Source: RYN-133 sp963785425
Lineage (GTDB): Bacteria; Actinomycetota; Actinomycetes; Mycobacteriales; Jatrophihabitantaceae
Direction: 5' to 3'
NCBI GenBank assembly: GCA_963785425.1
Contig: CAWAVG010000007.1
Coordinates: forward strand, 1 to 64,000
Length of the DNA: 64,000 nucleotides
Each line of letters begins with the position of its first letter. Within the stretch, counting starts at the first letter, position 1. Under the pieces are notes generated by a model that saw only the letters and a program-made list of their open reading frames with translations, searched no databases and had not been told where the DNA came from. The position numbers were made by a program, and so were the translations under genes. Below, piece by piece: positions 33,441 through 41,389 of the stretch.

Positions 33441-35009
33441 TCACATCGGGTGATCAGCCGATGTTTGCGCGTCGACCAGGCCGTGCCTCAGTGCGAACAT
33501 CGCGGCGGCGCCACGCGTCGTGACGCCCGCCTTGATGAAAATGTGCTCGATGTGCGTGCCCACCGTGCGCGGCGTGATCGACAGGGCGGCCGCGATCTGC
33601 TTGTTCGACCGGCCGCGCACGAGCAGGCGCAGCACGTCGACCTCGCGGGCCGTGAGCCCAGCGACCAGGGGTGCGCGCCGGCGCACCCGATGGCCTGCCG
33701 CGGCGAGCACTGCCTGCACGGCGCCCGCGTCGAGGCGCCCTGCGGTCGCGTCGGCGCGCAGGGCCGCTTCGCGATCGGACGCGGCGAGTGCAGGTCGTGC
33801 GGGACGGTCCTCGGCCAGCGTCTGGTACACGTCGGCCGCGATGAGCAGCCGCGCCAAGTCGGGGATCGCCGCGCCGGCAAGTGATCTGGGGTAGCCCGAT
33901 CCGTCCATGCGTTCGTGGGCCGTCGCGGCGAGTGCTCCGATCGCGGCCAGCTGCGGCTGGCGGCTGAGAATGCGTTCGGTGAGGTACGGGACGGTGCGCA
34001 CCCGTTCGCGCTCGGCCGTCGTCCAGGACGGCTTGTTCCAGATCGTGGTCGAGACCCCGGTGGCGCCGAGTCGGTGGACGCGAGCTGCTCGCGCCACCAT
34101 CGACACGTCCGCGGCGCTGCAACCCGCGGCCGTCGCAGCGTCGCCGACCAGGGTGGCGAGCGCACGCGAATGCCCTAGATACCAAGGCGATTTGAGGTCG
34201 GCGTAGTCGGCGACGGTGTCGAGAACGGCGTCCAGTTCGGCTTCGGGGATGGGACGGTCGAGCGGCACGCAACCGTCGATCACCACGCTCCACGCTTCGA
34301 CGGAATCGAGGTCGGCGAACACCTCCTCGCGGTGCTCGAGGCACACGTCGACCAGCGCCGGGTCGAACTCCGTGCCGCGGCGTGTGCGCAGCAGTTCGGT
34401 CACGGCGTGCATCCCACCGGAGCGATGGAACACCTCGGCGTCGTCGGCGATCTGCACGATCCGCATCGCGGGTTCGATCTGCTCGCGTGCCACCTTCCCG
34501 GGGATGCCCTTGCCGTCCCAGCGCTCGAAGGCCTGCGCGAGGGCGGTCCGGACGGCGGTGTCGAGCCCGAGGCGATCGGCGATGTCGCCGGTCGTCTGGC
34601 AATGGCTCACCATGCCGTCGACGGCGTCGCGGAAGCCGCCGGCGACGAACTGTCCGAACAGCGTCAGCCGGCGCAGCGGGCTACTGCCGGACCCGACGTG
34701 ACCGAGCATCATCCGCATCATGGGCATGCCGATCTTGTCGACGGCATAGCTGTCGGCGCGGATCTGCCGATCGTCGCCGAACCAGTGCGCCAGCTCGTGC
34801 GAATCGGCGACGCAGCCGACCCACGCGAGCAGCGACACGTAGAACGTCCCGGCCTGTGCCTGCTCGTCGAGCCCGGCCCGCCGGGCGAGGCGGCTGGCGA
34901 TGACCGTCTGCCGCAGCACGTGCTCCTCGGGCAGGCCGAGGCCGAGATCGGTGGCCAGCGACAGTGACGCGATCAGCTCCGCCAGCCGCACGCCCTGAGG
35001 AGCACTCAC
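33441..35009 (-). CDS. HD-GYP-domain protein with LuxR helix-turn-helix
   Basis: A 522-residue cytoplasmic regulator. Two HD-GYP-like regions are seen: one around residues 155-200 (AFERWDGKGIPGKVAREQIE, MRIVQIADDAEVFHRSGG), the second around 365-420 (ATAHERMDGSGYPRSLAG, LARLLIAADVYQTLAEDRPA). The second retains H-x-R-x-D-G-S-G-Y-P, so it may be an active phosphodiesterase or a cyclic-nucleotide sensor. A LuxR/GerE DNA-binding domain closes the protein (LTAREVDVLRLLVRGRSNKQ, IAAALSITPRTVGTHIEHIF). It is the first gene of an operon with the SnoaL- and DsrE-like genes and probably regulates in response to c-di-GMP or a related signal. Confidence 0.88.
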   Translation of the reverse strand: MSAPQGVRLAELIASLSLATDLGLGLPEEHVLRQTVIASRLARRAGLDEQAQAGTFYVSLLAWVGCVADSHELAHWFGDDRQIRADSYAVDKIGMPMMRMMLGHVGSGSSPLRRLTLFGQFVAGGFRDAVDGMVSHCQTTGDIADRLGLDTAVRTALAQAFERWDGKGIPGKVAREQIEPAMRIVQIADDAEVFHRSGGMHAVTELLRTRRGTEFDPALVDVCLEHREEVFADLDSVEAWSVVIDGCVPLDRPIPEAELDAVLDTVADYADLKSPWYLGHSRALATLVGDAATAAGCSAADVSMVARAARVHRLGATGVSTTIWNKPSWTTAERERVRTVPYLTERILSRQPQLAAIGALAATAHERMDGSGYPRSLAGAAIPDLARLLIAADVYQTLAEDRPARPALAASDREAALRADATAGRLDAGAVQAVLAAAGHRVRRRAPLVAGLTAREVDVLRLLVRGRSNKQIAAALSITPRTVGTHIEHIFIKAGVTTRGAAAMFALRHGLVDAQTSADHPM

Positions 35010-35048
35010 GCCCGACAGTGTGATGGACGCGGGCCATCCGGTGTGTGT

Positions 35049-35879
35049 CTATTGCAGATCGGAGCGGTTCAACGGGTGGGCCGGAGCGTCGGTACGCACG
35101 GACGTCGTCGTCACCGCAAGATCAGCATCGACATGGACGAGCGAGCCCGGCTCGATCGCGCGCCAGCCCGGGTTGTCGTCCATCACCTCACTGGCGATCG
35201 TGACGCACGCCCGTCCGGCCAGTTCCGACGATCGGGCGTGGATGCGGCTGGTGCGCCGCTCGAAGTCCTCGGCCTCGTTGTCGTCGAGGTCGAGGACGTG
35301 CAGCTCGTGCGTCTCCGGATAACGGAATGCCCAGAGCTCGGTCGGCGTGGTCAGCACGAAGTTCAGCGCGTAGACCGGCAGAGTGTCGGCGATCCAGTTC
35401 ACGGCTGCGGAGACCCCGGCGCGAACGTCCCCGTCGTGCGCCGCGACCTCGGCGGTGATCAGCGCGAACATGCGCTCGCTGTCGGTCTCGCCGTGCACCA
35501 GGTCACGCGCCTGCATCGACTCGAGTCGGGCATCGAGCTCGTCGAGGCCCTCGAACGCACCGTTGTGCGCGAACAACCGGCCGTCCTGCTCGAACGGGTG
35601 CGTATTCGCGAGCGTGTGCGCTCCCGTGCTCGCGTACCGCACGTGCGCGACGAAGGTCCGTGAGCGCAGGTCGCGAGCACCGGACGCGAAGTCGGCGTCG
35701 TCCCATGCGGCCATGGGCTGCTTGTCGATCACCGGGCGATCGGCGCTGTCGAAGCTGCCGATGCCGGCGCCGTCGGGATTGCGGTGGCTCTGCGCGGCGA
35801 GGCTGTCCGGGGCATCGAGCAACCAGAACGTGGCGGCCGCGGGTTCAGACCCGGCATGCAGACCGAAAAGCCGACACAT
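35049..35879 (-). CDS. Class II glutamine amidotransferase (YafJ/EgtC-like)
   Basis: A 276-residue Ntn-type amidotransferase. Start ATG 35879 gives MCRLFGLHAG, so removal of Met exposes the nucleophile Cys2. Other family features are QSHRNPDGAGIGSFD, FVAHVRYASTGAHTLANTHP, RLFAHNGAFEGLDE and ETDSERMFALI. It hydrolyses glutamine or a gamma-glutamyl amide; EgtC acts in ergothioneine synthesis on gamma-glutamyl-Cys intermediates. No other ergothioneine gene is nearby, so the exact role is open. Longer frames upstream on this strand are not real because the family begins with MCR. Confidence 0.9.
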   Translation of the reverse strand: MCRLFGLHAGSEPAAATFWLLDAPDSLAAQSHRNPDGAGIGSFDSADRPVIDKQPMAAWDDADFASGARDLRSRTFVAHVRYASTGAHTLANTHPFEQDGRLFAHNGAFEGLDELDARLESMQARDLVHGETDSERMFALITAEVAAHDGDVRAGVSAAVNWIADTLPVYALNFVLTTPTELWAFRYPETHELHVLDLDDNEAEDFERRTSRIHARSSELAGRACVTIASEVMDDNPGWRAIEPGSLVHVDADLAVTTTSVRTDAPAHPLNRSDLQ

Positions 35880-35991
35880 GTGCGCACCGTACAAGCGGGC
35901 CGCCAAGAACCCGGTGTGATACTCGGGAGGGATTGGACAAGCGGTGGCCGCGGACCGGATGGACGGATCAGTGTTGGTGCGCCGCGGCGTC

Positions 35992-37545
35992 TTAACCGTT
36001 CGAGTGTGCCATCGCGCGCAGCGCCAACCAGACCTCGGCGCTGCCCTGGGTGGTCGACAACGTGCGGCCGCTGAGTTCCTCGAAGCGACGGACTCGGTAG
36101 AAGAGGGTGTTGGTGTGGATGTGTAGCAGTTGCGCGGCCCGTTCGGTGTGCCGGTCGACCTCGAGCCAGATGCGCACGGTCTGTACGAGTTCGCTCGTGT
36201 GCTGGCCGTCGTAACGCAGCACGGCTCCGAGGACGTCGTGGGCAAGCGACTGCAGCGCAGCCGAGTCATCGGTCAACCAACGGACGGTCGGATCGTCGCC
36301 GTAGGCGACGCTGGGCAGACCGGTCCGGGCTGCGGTCGCGACCGCTGAGCGAGCCTCTCGGATCGCGAGCGACAGCGATGCGCCTGCGCGGAACGGACGA
36401 CTGATACCGAGGGGCGCGAGCGCGGCAGTGTGCATCGACGCCATAGCCTCCTCAGTTGCCGGCAGCAGCACGTATACGTCGTCGTCGACACGCAGCAACA
36501 GATGCGGATGGCCCGCCTCGGACAGGACGTCGGCCACGGCGCCGTCGTCGGATCCTTCGCTCAGCGGTCCCGTGATCGCGACGACGAGGTCTTCGCCCTC
36601 GACGAAACCGTGGTAGCCGAGCCGGCGTACGACTCGCGGTGCGTCCATCGGTGCCTGCATCATTTCGGAAAACGTCTCTGCTCCCTCACGCCGCCAGGCT
36701 TCACGTTGTTGACCCAACATCGCGAGTCGCAATGCGATGACGGTCGCGATGTGCTGCACCACCGACAAGCCGCCGCCGTGCGTGTCCGGGTTCTCAAGTG
36801 CGAGCACCCACCCCGCATGACCGTTCGGGCCTGCCACTGGCACCACGTAGCCCCCGGGCACCGTCGGCGGCGTGGAGGTGCTCCGGGGGATGAGATCGAA
36901 GTGTTCGGCCGGGGGGACGTGCAACCCCTCGAGCAACGGTGCGCCGCGCGGGTTGCAGGCATAAAGCCGGTACCCGGACAACCTCTCCAGCTGCGCGAAT
37001 ACTTCGTCGGACGTGAGCTCTCCAGCCGCGAGCCAGCGCACCGCGCCGAACACCTGAAGTTGAGCGCTGAGCCGCCGCGCAGTGTCGACCGAGACTGCCG
37101 CAGCCACCTCCTGCGCGATGGCCATGAAGGGTACGGGGATCGGTACCTCGACCACTGGGAAGGTGCGGCGATCCGCTTCGGCCAGGAACGCCCGACTCAG
37201 TGGCGGAACATGCAGACCTTCGGAGACAGCGAGCCCCGCCACTCCGGCGTCGTCGAGACGGGCGAGGTATTCGCGTTGTCCGCGAGCAGATCGCGGCAGG
37301 GCAAGGCCCGTCGTCATGATGAGCTCCGACCCGAACAACCACGGCGTCGGATCGGACAGCTCGCTCACGTGCGCCCACGACACGCGCCGACGCAGACCGG
37401 CCGCGCCGCCGATCACCCGAAGCTGCAGAGCCGGTGATCGGACAAGATCACCGACATGGACAACACCGCCAAGAGCGGGCGCTCCGCGGTCAGCCGTCGT
37501 CGCGTCCGATGCGATCCGCTCGATCGGGACACTTGTGTCGACCAC
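35992..37545 (-). CDS. PucR-family transcriptional regulator
   Basis: A 517-residue regulator. The N-terminal PucR domain spans about residues 28-160 (VVHVGDLVRSPALQLRVIGG, WAHVSELSDPTPWLFGSELI). A GAF/GGDEF-like middle follows. The C-terminal PucR helix-turn-helix is ELVQTVRIWLEVDRHTERAA, then LLHIHTNTLFYRVRRFEELS. PucR proteins activate nitrogen-compound and purine degradation genes in response to intermediates. It is divergent from the transporter and C-N hydrolase genes starting at 37692, with an inverted repeat in between, so it is the likely regulator of that cluster. Confidence 0.93.
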   Translation of the reverse strand: MVDTSVPIERIASDATTADRGAPALGGVVHVGDLVRSPALQLRVIGGAAGLRRRVSWAHVSELSDPTPWLFGSELIMTTGLALPRSARGQREYLARLDDAGVAGLAVSEGLHVPPLSRAFLAEADRRTFPVVEVPIPVPFMAIAQEVAAAVSVDTARRLSAQLQVFGAVRWLAAGELTSDEVFAQLERLSGYRLYACNPRGAPLLEGLHVPPAEHFDLIPRSTSTPPTVPGGYVVPVAGPNGHAGWVLALENPDTHGGGLSVVQHIATVIALRLAMLGQQREAWRREGAETFSEMMQAPMDAPRVVRRLGYHGFVEGEDLVVAITGPLSEGSDDGAVADVLSEAGHPHLLLRVDDDVYVLLPATEEAMASMHTAALAPLGISRPFRAGASLSLAIREARSAVATAARTGLPSVAYGDDPTVRWLTDDSAALQSLAHDVLGAVLRYDGQHTSELVQTVRIWLEVDRHTERAAQLLHIHTNTLFYRVRRFEELSGRTLSTTQGSAEVWLALRAMAHSNG

Positions 37546-37586
37546 AGTGAACTCCCCTCAGAACTGTTGGCGCCACAGTAGCCCTA

Positions 37587-37617
37587 AGACCTGCCGGGTT
37601 CGCAGAATCTCAGGTCT
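37587..37617. promoter_or_regulatory. Inverted repeat in the PucR/SBP divergent region
   Basis: AGACCTG at 37587-37593 pairs with CAGGTCT at 37611-37617 with a 17-base spacer. The centre lies 57 bases from the PucR start and 90 bases from the first solute-binding protein gene. A candidate PucR operator, inferred from position and symmetry. Confidence 0.5.
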
Positions 37618-37691
37618 AACGATCGCGACACCTGCCGGCGTCGACCACGGCGGGCACGGTGCGCAGATCCCGGCGGACGAGGTGACGAGCG

Positions 37692-39503
37692 ATGAGGTCC
37701 AAGCGCAGGGTGTTCGCGGTCCTCACGGCCTTCGTCATCGCTGCGCTTGCTCTCAGCGCGTGCACGTCATCGAGCAAGGGCGGATCCGGCAAGCCGGTGA
37801 AGGGCGGCGATGTCACCTGGGCCGAGCAACCGGGTGCACCGCCGAACTACATCTTCCCGCTCGACGCGCTGCAGTACTTCGCGACCAACAACATCGCGCA
37901 GTTCCAGTACCTGATGTGGCGACCGCTCTACTGGATCGGCAACGGCACCGACGTCGCACTCAACGAACAGCTCAGCCTCGCCGAACCGCCGCAGTACAGC
38001 GACGGCAACAAAGTTGTCACAATGACGCTGAAGAACTGGAAGTGGTCCGACGGCAAGCCCATCACCAGCCGGGACGTCACGTTCTGGATCAACCTGCTCC
38101 GTGCCAACAAGGAGAACTGGGGCGAGTACGCACCGGGCTACTTCCCGGACGACATCGCAAGGATCGAGGCGCCCTCCGACCACAAGGTCGTCTTGACGCT
38201 CAAGACCGCCGTGAGCCCGCAGTGGTTCACGATGAGCGAGCTCACCCAGATCAACCCCGTGCCGCAGCACGCGTGGGACAAGACCGCCCAGTCGGGCAGC
38301 GTCGGGAACTACGACACCAGCACGAGCGGCGCGAAAGCCGTCTACAAGTTCTTGGACGGGCAGGCGCGCGACAAGACGAAGTACGCATCCGATCCGCTGT
38401 GGCAGGTCGTCGACGGGCCGTGGAAGCTGAGCTCCTTCGATCCGTCCGGGCGCGCGAAGTTCGTCCCCAACCCGTACTACTCCGGCCCGGTCAAGGCCAA
38501 GCTGTCGTCGTTCACCGAAGTGCCGTTCACCTCGGGTGAGTCGGAGTACAACTCGCTGCGTGCCGGCTCGCTGACCTACGGCTACATTCCGCAGACCGAT
38601 GTCGCGCAGAAGCAACTTGTCGAGTCGCGCGGGTACGCCGTCGCGCCTTGGTACCTCTGGTCGATGAACATCCTGCCGATCAACTTCAACAACCCGCAGG
38701 TCGGACCGATGCTGCGCCAGCTCTACGTCCGCCAGGCGCTTCAGAGCCTCATCAACCAGAAGCAGTACGTGAGCGCGATCCTGCACGGCTACGGCGCCGT
38801 CGACAACGGGCCCGTCCCGAGCTATCCGAAGACGCCCTACCTGACGCAGACGCTGGAGAACGGTGCGTATCCCTACGACGTGAACCGTGCGAGCCAACTC
38901 CTCACCTCGCACGGCTGGGCGGTGCATCCCAACGGGGCGACCACGTGCACGAAGCCGGGCACCGGTGCGGACGAGTGCGGTGCGGGGATCCCGGCCGGGC
39001 AGAAACTGTCGTTCTCGCTGACCTACGGATCAGGAATCCTGGAGATCAGCCAGGAGATGCAGGCCTGGAAGTCCGACCTGTCACGGGTCGGCATCCAGCT
39101 CAACCTCGCGCAAGCTCCGCTCAACGAGGTGTTTGCCGCGTTGACGCCGTGCAAGCCGTCGCAGTCTGCGTGTTCGTGGCAGATGGGCTACTGGGGTAAT
39201 GGGTGGGAGTTCGCACCCGACTACTACCCGAGCGGTGAGGTTGCGTTCTCGACCGGGGCGATCGGCAACTGGGGCAGCTACAGCGATCCCCAGATGGATG
39301 CGAAGATCCGCGCCACGACCGAGAACGCCGGGCTCGCCGACTTCCATACCTGGGCGGACTACACCAGCCAGCAACTCCCCATGCTGTTCATGCCACTCAG
39401 CGCCACTCAGATCTCGGCGATCAGCACGCGCCTGCACGGTGCGACGCCGCAGCCGTCGGCCGGTCTGCAGATGACCCCCGAGAGCTGGTACCTGAGCCAG
39501 TGA
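37692..39503 (+). CDS. ABC transporter solute-binding lipoprotein (family 5), copy 1
   Basis: A 603-residue lipoprotein: MRSKRRVFAVLTAFVIAALA with lipobox LSAC and an Ser/Gly linker. The body is a family 5 (DppA/OppA-like) binding protein: YLMWRPLYWIGNG, WKWSDGKPITSRDVTFWINL, WQVVDGPWKLSSFDP, PMLRQLYVRQALQSLINQKQ. It binds the substrate outside the membrane and delivers it to the permeases encoded next. The copy at 43452 is clearly paralogous over its whole length, with identical gene neighbourhood; the two may bind different substrates for the same channel. It is the first gene of the PucR-controlled unit. Confidence 0.93.
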   Translation: MRSKRRVFAVLTAFVIAALALSACTSSSKGGSGKPVKGGDVTWAEQPGAPPNYIFPLDALQYFATNNIAQFQYLMWRPLYWIGNGTDVALNEQLSLAEPPQYSDGNKVVTMTLKNWKWSDGKPITSRDVTFWINLLRANKENWGEYAPGYFPDDIARIEAPSDHKVVLTLKTAVSPQWFTMSELTQINPVPQHAWDKTAQSGSVGNYDTSTSGAKAVYKFLDGQARDKTKYASDPLWQVVDGPWKLSSFDPSGRAKFVPNPYYSGPVKAKLSSFTEVPFTSGESEYNSLRAGSLTYGYIPQTDVAQKQLVESRGYAVAPWYLWSMNILPINFNNPQVGPMLRQLYVRQALQSLINQKQYVSAILHGYGAVDNGPVPSYPKTPYLTQTLENGAYPYDVNRASQLLTSHGWAVHPNGATTCTKPGTGADECGAGIPAGQKLSFSLTYGSGILEISQEMQAWKSDLSRVGIQLNLAQAPLNEVFAALTPCKPSQSACSWQMGYWGNGWEFAPDYYPSGEVAFSTGAIGNWGSYSDPQMDAKIRATTENAGLADFHTWADYTSQQLPMLFMPLSATQISAISTRLHGATPQPSAGLQMTPESWYLSQ

Positions 39504-39528
39504 ACCGTCTCGTGGAGTTCGCGACGCC

Positions 39529-40473
39529 GTGATCGGTTACATCGTGCGCCGACTCGGCCAGGCCGTGATCGTCGTCATCGGCGTCACCATGGTCGTGTTC
39601 GCGATGCTGCACCTGCTTCCGGGCGGACCGGCGCGAGCGATCCTCGGTCCCCGTGCGACACCGCAGGCGATCGCCGCGTTCAACCACGCCAACGGATACG
39701 ACCGTGACCTGGCCGTGCAGTACTGGGTGTGGATCAAGCATCTTGCCGAGGGCAACCTCGGCTACTCGTACAAGCTGAATCAGGACGTCGCCGGCCTCAT
39801 CGCCGACAGGTTGCCGAAGACGATCCTGATCGTCGGTCTCGCCAACGTCATCGCCGTCGTGCTCGCGGTGCCACTCGGACTCGTGCAGGCCAGCCGGCGC
39901 AACAAGGGCTTCGACTACACGGTGACTGCCGGCGCGTTCTTCTTCTACTCCATGCCGCTGTTCTGGCTGTCGCTGTTATTGATCACGTTCTTCTCCATCG
40001 ACAACACCTTCCTGCCTCCCGAAGCCCCGCAGGGCAGCTTCACCGATGTGCTGAAGGATCCCGCCGGCTTGGTGCTGCCGATCGCTGCGCTGACGCTCAT
40101 CACCCTCGCGTTGTTCAGCAGATACATGCGATCGTCGGCGATCGACAGCCTCACCCAGGACTACGTGCGGACGGCGCGCGCCAAAGGATCGAGCACCACC
40201 CAGCTGTTGCGGCGGCACGTGCTGCGTAACTCGTTGTTGCCCACCATCACTCTGATCGGGCTCACCCTGCCGGTCGTCGTGAGCGGTGCGCTCATCGTCG
40301 AGAGTGTCTTCAACTTCCCAGGGATGGGCTTGTTGTTCTGGAACGCCGCACAGACGCAGGACTACCCGGTGCTGCTCGGCAGCGCCGTCGTCATCGGCGT
40401 CGCCACCGCGCTCGGCTCGCTGTTGGCCGACCTGCTCTACCTCGTCGTCGACCCGCGGATCAGGGCGGCCTGA
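39529..40473 (+). CDS. Dpp/Opp-type ABC permease, subunit B
   Basis: A 314-residue permease starting at GTG 39529. The TM1 segment GYIVRRLGQAVIVVIGVTMV, a periplasmic region with ARAILGPRATPQAIAAFNHA, and the EAA motif DYVRTARAKGSSTTQLLRRH, then HVLRNSLLPTITLIGL are typical of DppB/OppB. About six transmembrane helices. It pairs with the subunit C gene that follows after one base. The complex imports peptides or related amide compounds with the fused ATPase. Confidence 0.93.
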   Translation: MIGYIVRRLGQAVIVVIGVTMVVFAMLHLLPGGPARAILGPRATPQAIAAFNHANGYDRDLAVQYWVWIKHLAEGNLGYSYKLNQDVAGLIADRLPKTILIVGLANVIAVVLAVPLGLVQASRRNKGFDYTVTAGAFFFYSMPLFWLSLLLITFFSIDNTFLPPEAPQGSFTDVLKDPAGLVLPIAALTLITLALFSRYMRSSAIDSLTQDYVRTARAKGSSTTQLLRRHVLRNSLLPTITLIGLTLPVVVSGALIVESVFNFPGMGLLFWNAAQTQDYPVLLGSAVVIGVATALGSLLADLLYLVVDPRIRAA

Positions 40474-40474
40474 C

Positions 40475-41389
40475 ATGACTGCTCTCGAACCGCAGATGCC
40501 GGCATCGGCCGACGCCGGCACCGTGGAGGCCTTCGACCTGAACCAGCCGCGGTGGCGGGCCGTCCTGACCACGTTCGCGGCCAACAAGCTGGCGATCGTG
40601 GGCATCGGCGTCGTCGTGCTGATGTTCGCGTTCAGCTTTCTTGGCCCGGTGTTCTACCACACCGACCAGGTGCACACGAACCTGTCGCAGGTCACCCTCC
40701 CGCCCGGTGCAGGCCATCCGTTGGGGACGGACGGCGTCGGCTACGACGAGCTGGGCCGGCTCATGGTCGGCGGACGGACGTCGCTGACCGTCGGACTGGC
40801 GGCCGCCATCGTCGCCACGCTGCTCGGCGCGCTCTGGGGTGCGCTGTCCGGCTACATCGGAGGCTTCGTCGACACGATCCTGATGCGCGTGGTCGACGTG
40901 CTGCTCTCGATTCCCACGCTGTTCCTCCTGCTGTTCATGGCCAGCATCTTCCAGCCGTCCAAGACGCAGCTCATTTTGGTGATCGCCGGTGTGTCGTGGC
41001 TGGTGACCTCACGGCTCATCCGTGGCGAGGTGCTCACTCTCAAAGTGCGGCAGTACGTCAGCGCCGCCGGCCTGATGGGCGGCTCGCACGCGTATCGCCT
41101 GATGCGGCACGTCCTGCCGAACGCCGTCGGCACGCTCGCGGTAAACGTAACCTTCCAGGTCGCCGACTCGATCCTGCTGCTCGCATCGATGAGCTACCTG
41201 GGCCTCGGCGTCCAGGCTCCGGACACCGACTGGGGCGGCATGCTCTCCGACGGCGTCAACTACAGCTACTCGGGCTACTGGTGGTTGATCTACCCGGCGG
41301 GGCTGGCCATCGTCATCACCGTCATCGCGTTCAACTTCATCGGTGACGCGTTGCGCGACGCGCTCGAGTCACGACTGCGGAGCCGCTGA
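40475..41389 (+). CDS. Dpp/Opp-type ABC permease, subunit C
   Basis: A 304-residue permease. A cytoplasmic N-terminus leads to TM1 (AIVGIGVVVLMFAFSFLGPV), the loop LGTDGVGYDELGRLMVGGRT usual for DppC, and the EAA loop YVSAAGLMGGSHAYRLMRHV, then LPNAVGTLAVNVT. A longer frame reaching into the subunit B gene is not used. It ends in an ATGA overlap with the ATPase gene. Confidence 0.93.
   Translation: MTALEPQMPASADAGTVEAFDLNQPRWRAVLTTFAANKLAIVGIGVVVLMFAFSFLGPVFYHTDQVHTNLSQVTLPPGAGHPLGTDGVGYDELGRLMVGGRTSLTVGLAAAIVATLLGALWGALSGYIGGFVDTILMRVVDVLLSIPTLFLLLFMASIFQPSKTQLILVIAGVSWLVTSRLIRGEVLTLKVRQYVSAAGLMGGSHAYRLMRHVLPNAVGTLAVNVTFQVADSILLLASMSYLGLGVQAPDTDWGGMLSDGVNYSYSGYWWLIYPAGLAIVITVIAFNFIGDALRDALESRLRSR

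Noticed and set aside
35049..35879. Glutamine amidotransferase as part of the PucR cluster
   Set aside because: It follows PucR on the same strand with a gap of about 110 bases and belongs to a different functional family; no evidence ties it to the divergent hydrolase genes.
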